NCBI GenBank assembly: GCA_964504565.1
Contig: CAZDEY010000013.1
Span: 62,001 to 126,000 of the forward strand
DNA length: 64,000 bases
From: Cesiribacter sp964504565
GTDB taxonomy: Bacteria > Bacteroidota > Bacteroidia > Cytophagales > Cyclobacteriaceae
Reading direction: 5' to 3'
In this document: positions 61,817 through 64,000 of the stretch, one piece after another
Layout of the letters: each line of letters opens with the position of its first letter
Numbering within the stretch: position 1 is the stretch's first letter
Made by a program: the position numbers and the translations under genes
The notes under the pieces: generated by a model
Database searches by the model: none
The model's input: only the letters and a program-made list of their open reading frames with translations
Told to the model about the DNA's origin: nothing

Positions 61817-62607
61817 AGAGCTAAATTAAGTATCTACAAGCATAAATCAAACCACAAAATCAGGGCTATGTTTAGGCCGGCAAATTTAAGTTTCTGGCAC
61901 TGATAAGATATTTATACGCTAACCCTCCTACTTGACGTATATATATGACTAATGTATGCTATCAAGCAGACTAAACGCTTACTTGCCGCCGGTCAGCACC
62001 GCCATCATACCGGCGTATTGGAACATTTCTGGTGAAGGGATAACTTTAAAGTAAACATGCTAGATGGGGTTTTCCCGTCAATTTATTTTTGGATGCGATA
62101 ATTTTTTTGCCTAGCTGCTGGAGGCCGCGCCGTGCAGGCCGGGCCGCGCAGGCCGCGCCGCGTAGGCTAAAAAACTCATTCTAAAAAAGACCGGTAATCG
62201 CCATGACGAGCACCGGTTGACCGGCAAACAGAAACTAATGCAAGGGCCGCTTTGCCATAAACCTGCCTGCCGGTAGGCAAGAATTAAACTCTTAAAAGCG
62301 GTTACTATACCCTTGCTTTTGCTGGCGTGAAGCCCGGGCAACGGAGCACAGGAATGCCGCTGAACCTCCAACTACCCCTAAGGGAGTTGGGCCTTGGGGG
62401 GGGGCAAGGCCAACTGAGGCGGTTATGAGTTGGTTTGAAGAGTATTTAAAAGCCTTTATTAATCCTCGTTACAAACGAGGACTAGTGGGGGGTGCAGCCC
62501 ATACAACGGAGCTCAGACATGCCGCTTTTCCTCTAACCTGACTTAAAGGAAGGTTGGGCCCTGGTAAGAGCGGGGTTGGGTGGTGCCTAGTTGTGGTGGT
62601 TATTATA
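61817..62607. other. non-coding region with short repeats
   Basis: About 0.8 kb with no credible gene. It holds the 14-bp tandem repeat at 62123, a TTGCCT/GGTAGGCAA-type hairpin near 62265-62281, the element CCAACTACCCCTAAGGGAGTTGG-like block beginning at 62368 (repeated near 62694) and CCTCGTTACAAACGAGG at 62469 (repeated near 62652). A 261-bp open frame on the minus strand (62111-62371) spans the GC-rich repeats and is judged random. Confidence 0.7.
62123..62164. repeat. three tandem 14-bp GC-rich units
   Basis: GGCCGCGCCGTGCA, GGCCGGGCCGCGCA and GGCCGCGCCGCGTA follow each other without spacing. The last unit read in another phase (GCGCCGCGTAGGCT) differs by one base from the 14-bp insert in the decayed tRNA copy at 49.1 kb. 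Confidence 0.85.
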
Positions 62608-62640
62608 AAGCCCCGACTGTCTACGGTGACGGCGGGGCTT
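62608..62640. terminator. GCCCCG hairpin, first copy
   Basis: AAGCCCCG (62608-62615) pairs with CGGGGCTT (62633-62640); the loop CTGTCTACGGTGAC-like segment recurs in the second copy at 62768. It may be a duplicated terminator. Confidence 0.65.
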
Positions 62641-62767
62641 GACTTGAACTTTATTAATCCTCGTTACAAACGAGGACTAGACGGGGGACCTACCAACTAC
62701 CCCTAAGGGAGTTGGTGCCCTGATAAAGGGCAATGGTCCGTTGGTGGGTTGGCTTGGACGGTTACTG
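62641..62767. repeat. second copies of the CCTCGTTACAAACGAGG and CCCCTAAGGG elements
   Basis: The hairpin elements seen at about 62469 and 62368 recur here in reversed order, showing local duplication of a non-coding block. Confidence 0.7.
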
Positions 62768-62803
62768 AAAAGCCCCGCTGTCTACGGTGACGGCGGGGCT
62801 TTG
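62768..62803 (-). terminator. terminator of the Rhs-immunity unit
   Basis: AAAGCCCCGC (62769-62778) pairs with GCGGGGCTTT (62793-62802). On the minus strand a T-run follows, so it can end transcription of the gene that stops at 62851. Confidence 0.8.
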
Positions 62804-62850
62804 GTTAGCGCTTAACCACAAGTTGCGAACTTGCGGCATCTGGGGGCAAT

Positions 62851-63210
62851 CTAACGTTTGATAATCTTAGTTTGCTTCAGCAAAAAGCTTATTGCGTCTA
62901 TTCCTACAAAAACTAATAATGGTAAAATAAATTTGTTCCAAATATAACCATCTATATCCTTGGTCAGTATTATGAATAATACTGCCGTCACAATTAGCAT
63001 TATAAATTGAACAACATCCTTATCATTAAGAAAATTAATCACTATCAATCCTACTAAAGAAACTAAGTATAAGATGTAATATATGCTATTAGCCTTTATG
63101 TTTTCAGCATAATGCGTATTGCTTAGAACCATACTTAAATAGAAGACTACCCAAAGTACTAGTAGCAACTTACTGTACTTAATAATATTACTTGACATAG
63201 ATATTTGCAT
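62851..63210 (-). CDS. small membrane protein, candidate immunity protein
   Basis: 119 residues with four predicted membrane helices (about 11-29, 42-58, 66-83, 90-110), low GC and no recognised family. It overlaps the 3' end of the Rhs gene by 23 bp (11 bp if the second ATG at 63198 is used). This arrangement, a small gene directly behind an Rhs C-terminal extension, is the classic place of the immunity gene. A membrane immunity protein would fit a toxin acting on the inner membrane. No homology supports it; the call rests on position and topology. Confidence 0.6.
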   Translation of the reverse strand: MQISMSSNIIKYSKLLLVLWVVFYLSMVLSNTHYAENIKANSIYYILYLVSLVGLIVINFLNDKDVVQFIMLIVTAVLFIILTKDIDGYIWNKFILPLLVFVGIDAISFLLKQTKIIKR

Positions 63211-64000
63211 CTGGGGAATCTATAGTTTGTGATGTATTGGAAAATCCACTATATAATCTGATCATATCTTTATCTTGAGTCGGGTGAATATTCTTCTCAA
63301 AAATAAAGTGCCTACTTTGAGTAGCATCTACTTTACCAGCTTCATCAACCACGTTCATAAAAACTTCAAATACTATTTTATTATCCCCAAGATCAGAAGT
63401 CGAACGATATAAAGTTGCTGATTGAATCAACTCAATTGAATAACCAGGAAATACATTTATATGAGAATTTCCTAAATATTTTGCCAAGCCATACGAGGAT
63501 CCCGCACCTCCCAATATTGAAACAAATGCTCCTGCATTTTTAGTAGCCAATGCGTAAATTACTCCTGCAGCTATACCAATACGAGTATCACCTTCAGCAC
63601 TTGTTGAATTAAAGTTATTAACTGATTCTTTATCACCGAAAGTATAAGTTAATGTATGGGTGTTTTTACCAAAAATGCGATTAGAATACATATTTGGCTT
63701 AGGCCCCGAATTCCAATGCCCCCAATATCCTCCATCAGTATAGTTTGATTGATCATTACCTTCATCATGGTCGTATTCAAACCTTTTGGTTAATTGGTCT
63801 ACTACTCCTTTGACATCATCCAACGTATTAACATTGTAGCCTAAATTTCGATAGTATTCTATCAATTTCTCTTCATCACTCTTATCTTCTCCATTTGTAT
63901 CTTCTCCTGAAAGTCCAAACAAATCAATAAATCTAATAGGATTATTGTATGCGTAATTATAAGGTGTCCAACTATCAAATTTAGTTGCTAGAGGATCAAT
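63188..64000 (-). CDS. Rhs-type polymorphic toxin, C-terminal part (5' end beyond window)
   Basis: The frame is open to the window edge (271 codons, no start needed). It begins with DPLATKFDSWTPYNYAYNNP then IRFIDLFGLSGED, the end of the Rhs-repeat-associated core domain. The variable extension of about 240 residues follows. It contains a glycine- and alanine-rich hydrophobic stretch IGIAAGVIYALATKNAGAFV then SILGGAGSSYGLAKYLG (about residues 145-180 here), with no nuclease or deaminase motif that I recognise. The codon use is AT-rich, in line with transfer. By analogy the extension is a toxin, possibly membrane-active, neutralised by the overlapping small membrane protein. Confidence 0.85.
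   Translation of the reverse strand: MDPLATKFDSWTPYNYAYNNPIRFIDLFGLSGEDTNGEDKSDEEKLIEYYRNLGYNVNTLDDVKGVVDQLTKRFEYDHDEGNDQSNYTDGGYWGHWNSGPKPNMYSNRIFGKNTHTLTYTFGDKESVNNFNSTSAEGDTRIGIAAGVIYALATKNAGAFVSILGGAGSSYGLAKYLGNSHINVFPGYSIELIQSATLYRSTSDLGDNKIVFEVFMNVVDEAGKVDATQSRHFIFEKNIHPTQDKDMIRLYSGFSNTSQTIDSPDANIYVK

Noticed and set aside
62111..62371. Minus-strand open frame of 86 codons
   Set aside because: It spans the 14-bp tandem repeat and hairpins; the product is compositionally biased with no start context or family.
62368..62803. CRISPR array
   Set aside because: Repeated elements occur only twice, differ in spacing and order, are self-complementary, and no cas genes are present.

Overview
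The window comes from a Bacteroidota chromosome, most likely Cytophagales-like. The evidence is two large secreted proteins with type IX secretion C-terminal sorting tails, TAnnTTTG-type promoter elements, a fused CcoN-CcoO oxidase subunit, an OstA-like export protein, GSCFA and DUF6787 proteins, and a 5' truncated Rhs protein. Most genes are core housekeeping genes on the plus strand (1.7-47 kb). The last third (47-64 kb) is almost entirely on the minus strand. Two runs of exactly 10 N (12791-12800 and 38841-38850) show that this is a scaffolded draft or metagenome assembly, and both joins look faulty.

Layout. 1-15.6 kb: OstA-like protein (edge-truncated), tilS, a cyclic-nucleotide-binding protein, mdh, a Cache/HAMP/GAF sensor, an SLC13-type permease, a peptide-binding lipoprotein, an UlaG-like hydrolase, parA-parB, a DUF5683 protein, dapB and lepB. 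15.7-18.3 kb: an AT-rich accessory island. It holds paired palindromes, an Ntn-hydrolase-like protein, a compact structured RNA resembling a HEARO/IscB omega RNA but with no nuclease gene beside it, a small lipoprotein, and a toxin-antitoxin pair whose toxin is frameshifted. 18.4-26.3 kb: ung, apaG, two methyltransferases, a coiled-coil membrane protein, rpsF-rpsR-rplI, a GSCFA protein and a YyaL-like thioredoxin-fold protein. 26.5-47.1 kb: lipoproteins, a Bcr/CflA exporter, dnaG, ribBA, surE, a Cu/Zn-SOD-like lipoprotein, priA, mrp, nfu, an M43 metalloprotease, a tandem-fused Ddl-like ligase, a PASTA protein, a T9SS cargo protein and a rhodanese. 47.1-49 kb: a site-2 protease and a HAD hydrolase.

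49-49.4 kb is a tRNA(CAT) locus surrounded by partial duplications; one decayed tRNA copy carries two 14-bp GC-rich insertions. 49.4-61.8 kb is a microaerobic respiration island: a DUF6787 protein, hemN, an SafE-like membrane protein, fixH, ccoG, ccoP, ccoQ, ccoNO, ccoS, ccoI, a universal stress protein and an Fnr-type regulator. Three palindromic CTGAT-N4-ATCAG boxes precede the three apparent transcription units. All three lie at the same distance (58.5 bp) from a TAnnTTTG-like element, so the adjacent Fnr-like regulator very probably controls the whole set.

61.8-62.85 kb is a 1-kb non-coding repeat zone. The window ends in the C-terminal part of an Rhs protein (running off the edge) followed by an overlapping small membrane protein, arranged like a polymorphic toxin and its immunity protein.
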